Positions 5,817-7,484 of a stretch of 7,484 nucleotides of DNA are shown here, piece by piece. The notes under the pieces were generated by a model. It was not told the DNA's origin. It made no database searches and saw only the letters and a list, made by a program, of their open reading frames with translations. The stretch is from Anaerolineaceae bacterium. Lineage in GTDB: Bacteria > Chloroflexota > Anaerolineae > JAAYZQ01. How positions within the stretch are numbered: the first letter of the stretch is position 1; each line of letters opens with the position of its first letter. A program made the position numbers and the translations under genes. The stretch spans positions 1 to 7,484 of the forward strand of contig JAAYZQ010000524.1 in assembly GCA_012514775.1 (NCBI GenBank), given 5' to 3'.

Positions 5817-7084
5817 TGGCCGGCAGGAAACGCGTCCCGGGACCGGTCTTCGAGAACCCCGCCGAGTTTGCCGACAACCTGCCCCGCCGCCACCGCGCTG
5901 CCAGGGCGTGGCAGGCCGCCCTCCTGGCCTCGACCATCGTCGGCATCGTGGTCCTGGTGGCCCTGCTGCTGAACATCGTCGACAGTGCCTTTGGCTACGC
6001 GGCCGTGGTCAACAAGCGGGATCCCGAAGCCCTCGCCGGGGACGGCCTCGCCCTGGAGGATCTCTCCCGGGAGCAGTTGGTCGAGGTTCTGCAAGCCCAC
6101 GTCTCCGCGGGCCTCCTCCGCCGCCTGGAGAGCGAGGCGCCCCTTGCCCAACGGAGCCGGGAAGAGATCTATGGCCTCGTCGTCGAGCGGGTGGTCGAGC
6201 CTGACGTCGTCGGCACCTGGTCGCTGTTCGATTCGATCCTGCATCGCGCCGAGGTGCAGGCCGAGGCGGCGGCCCAATTCCCGGGCGCCGAGCTGCGGTT
6301 CAGCGCCTGGATCGACCCCGACCTGATCACCAGTCCCCAGTCGGCCGACCCGGAGCGGGCCGGGGTGCGAACGGCCATCCTGGGCTCGCTGTGGACCATC
6401 GCCATTACCATCCTCTTTGCCTTTCCCCTGGGGGTGGGGGCGGCCATCTACCTGGAAGAGTACGCCGCCGACAACCGGCTCAACCGCCTCATCCAGGCCA
6501 ACATCAACAACCTGGCGGGGGTGCCGTCCATCATCTATGGCATGTTGGGCCTGGCCATCTTTGTCCGCATGTTGGAGCCGCTGACCAGCGGCCGGCTCCT
6601 GGGCCTCGTGGACCCCACGACGGCCAATGGGCGGACCATCCTGGCGGCGGGACTGACGCTGGGGCTGCTGGTCCTGCCGCTGCTCATCATCAACGCCCAG
6701 GAGGCCATCCGGGCCGTGCCCGGCTCGCTGCGCCAGGCAAGCTACGGGCTAGGGGCCACCCGGTGGCAGACGATCTGGCATCACGTGCTGCCCCACGCCA
6801 TGCCCGGCATCCTGACGGGCACCATCCTCGCCATGTCGCGGGCCATCGGCGAGACGGCGCCGCTGGTGGTCGTCGGCGCCTCGACGTTCATCACCGTGGA
6901 CCCCGCCGGCCCGTTTTCGAAATTCACGACGCTGCCCATCCAGATCTACCAGTGGACGTCCAGGCCCCAGGGCGAGTTTCGCAACGTTGCCGCCGCGGCC
7001 ATCCTGGTGTTGCTGGCATTGTTGCTCACCCTGAACGCAACCGCTGTGCTGCTGCGCAGCCACTACAGCCGGAGGAGAACGTGA
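5816..7084 (+). CDS. pstA: Phosphate ABC transporter permease PstA with large extracytoplasmic insertion
   Basis: This 422-residue protein is the second channel subunit; common PstA proteins are about 270-300 residues. The C-terminal 235 residues are standard: helices from about 187, [16 protein letters not shown] (234-249), an EAA-type loop [12 protein letters not shown] (307-318) through P326 with Q-A-S in place of E-A-A, and [15 protein letters not shown] (341-355). The extra length is an N-terminal basic segment, a first helix (about 35-55) and a roughly 130-residue mostly hydrophilic stretch (56-185) that topology places outside the membrane. That stretch includes [12 protein letters not shown] (133-144) and [17 protein letters not shown] (163-179). 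It contains no motif I recognise. The start is ATG 5816, overlapping the pstC stop by one base (TGATG), with GGGAGG 10 bases upstream. A GTG at 5813 would add one residue and has 7-base spacing. Confidence 0.93.
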   Translation: MAGRKRVPGPVFENPAEFADNLPRRHRAARAWQAALLASTIVGIVVLVALLLNIVDSAFGYAAVVNKRDPEALAGDGLALEDLSREQLVEVLQAHVSAGLLRRLESEAPLAQRSREEIYGLVVERVVEPDVVGTWSLFDSILHRAEVQAEAAAQFPGAELRFSAWIDPDLITSPQSADPERAGVRTAILGSLWTIAITILFAFPLGVGAAIYLEEYAADNRLNRLIQANINNLAGVPSIIYGMLGLAIFVRMLEPLTSGRLLGLVDPTTANGRTILAAGLTLGLLVLPLLIINAQEAIRAVPGSLRQASYGLGATRWQTIWHHVLPHAMPGILTGTILAMSRAIGETAPLVVVGASTFITVDPAGPFSKFTTLPIQIYQWTSRPQGEFRNVAAAAILVLLALLLTLNATAVLLRSHYSRRRT

Positions 7085-7484
7085 TCCAATCGCAAGGGGC
7101 CCGCCCCAACGGCCGGGTCGCCATCGAAGCGCGCGGCCTGAGCGTCTACTACGGGGGCTTTCGGGCCATCAAAGACGTGCGCCTGGAGATCCAGCGCCAG
7201 AAGGTGACGGCCATCATCGGCCCTTCCGGCTGCGGCAAGAGCACCATGCTGCGTGCCTTCAACCGGATGAACGAGCTGGTGCCCGGGACCCGGGTCGAGG
7301 GCCAGGTGCTGTTCCACGGCCACGACATCTATGGCCCGGACGTCGACCCGGTCCAGGTGCGGCGGCACATCGGCATGGTCTTTCAGAAGCCGAACCCCTT
7401 TCCCCGGTCGATCTATGAGAACGTGGCCTGGGGCGCGCGCATCAATGGCTTCCAGGGCGAAGTGGACGAGCTGGTGGAGCGCTC
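7081..7484 (+). CDS. pstB: Phosphate ABC transporter ATPase PstB, N-terminal part
   Basis: The first 134 codons of the transporter's ATP-hydrolysing subunit are present; the gene runs off the right edge. Visible elements are the adenine-stacking aromatic near Y23-Y24 ([14 protein letters not shown]), Walker [10 protein letters not shown] (47-55), and the PstB-typical [10 protein letters not shown] (60-69) and VEGQVLFHG. These are followed by the Q-loop [11 protein letters not shown] with Q102, then SIYENVAWG. The QKPNPFP form is characteristic of PstB rather than other ABC ATPases. The signature motif, Walker B and H-loop lie beyond the window. The start is GTG at 7081, overlapping the pstA stop by 4 bases (GTGA), with GGAGGAG (7071-7077) just upstream, so translation is probably coupled to pstA. 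phoU would be an expected next gene but cannot be seen. Confidence 0.96.
   Translation, partial: MIQSQGARPNGRVAIEARGLSVYYGGFRAIKDVRLEIQRQKVTAIIGPSGCGKSTMLRAFNRMNELVPGTRVEGQVLFHGHDIYGPDVDPVQVRRHIGMVFQKPNPFPRSIYENVAWGARINGFQGEVDELVER

Noticed and set aside
1..7484. CRISPR arrays, tRNA or rRNA genes, insertion sequences, attachment sites, phage or defence genes.
   Set aside because: None was seen: no repeat-spacer pattern, no transposase or integrase motifs, no terminal inverted repeats, and the coding space is filled by identified genes. The locus is essentially a housekeeping phosphate operon.

Overview
The window is GC-rich DNA with strong G/C bias at third codon positions. It carries most of a phosphate-starvation locus on the plus strand: a PhoB/PhoP-type response regulator, a PhoR-type sensor kinase, then pstS, pstC, pstA and the start of pstB. 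I infer a member of the Chloroflexota (Anaerolineae/Caldilineae-like). The reasons are composition, a secreted repeat protein ending in a YLPLV-type tail of the kind I associate with that phylum, a Gram-positive-style PhoR with a large extracytoplasmic domain, and a lipoprotein PstS. This assignment is from memory of family features, not from a search.

Layout. Bases 1-524 hold the 3' end of a secreted protein made of about 46-residue repeats. Its stop codon overlaps the end of a small minus-strand gene (513-777) that has a good promoter and ribosome binding site but appears split by a one-base frameshift near 639. Bases 778-986 form a divergent control region, with a TTGCCC/TATAAT promoter leftward, a TTGACC/TATAAT promoter rightward, and a perfect 8-bp inverted repeat between them. 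Then come the response regulator (987-1766) and kinase (1770-3569), separated by 3 bases. The 151-base gap before pstS contains six tandem 11-bp units (3586-3651) with TT fixed at positions 2-3 and GTTAACA-like cores every 22 bp. This is the signature of a PHO-box array. It is followed by an extended -10 element. pstS (3721-4758) is separated from pstC (4857-5816) by 98 bases holding a GC-only 7-bp hairpin. pstC, pstA (5816-7084) and pstB (7081 to the window end) overlap by a few bases and look translationally coupled.

How it works together (family knowledge plus inference): PhoR senses phosphate limitation, probably through the Pst transporter, and phosphorylates the regulator. The regulator binds the 11-bp repeats and activates pstS and the transporter genes. 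PstS captures phosphate outside the membrane, PstC and PstA form the channel, and PstB powers it. The system itself is well known. The less ordinary parts are the length and regularity of the PHO-box array, a roughly 130-residue extracytoplasmic insertion in PstA, and the broken divergent small gene.
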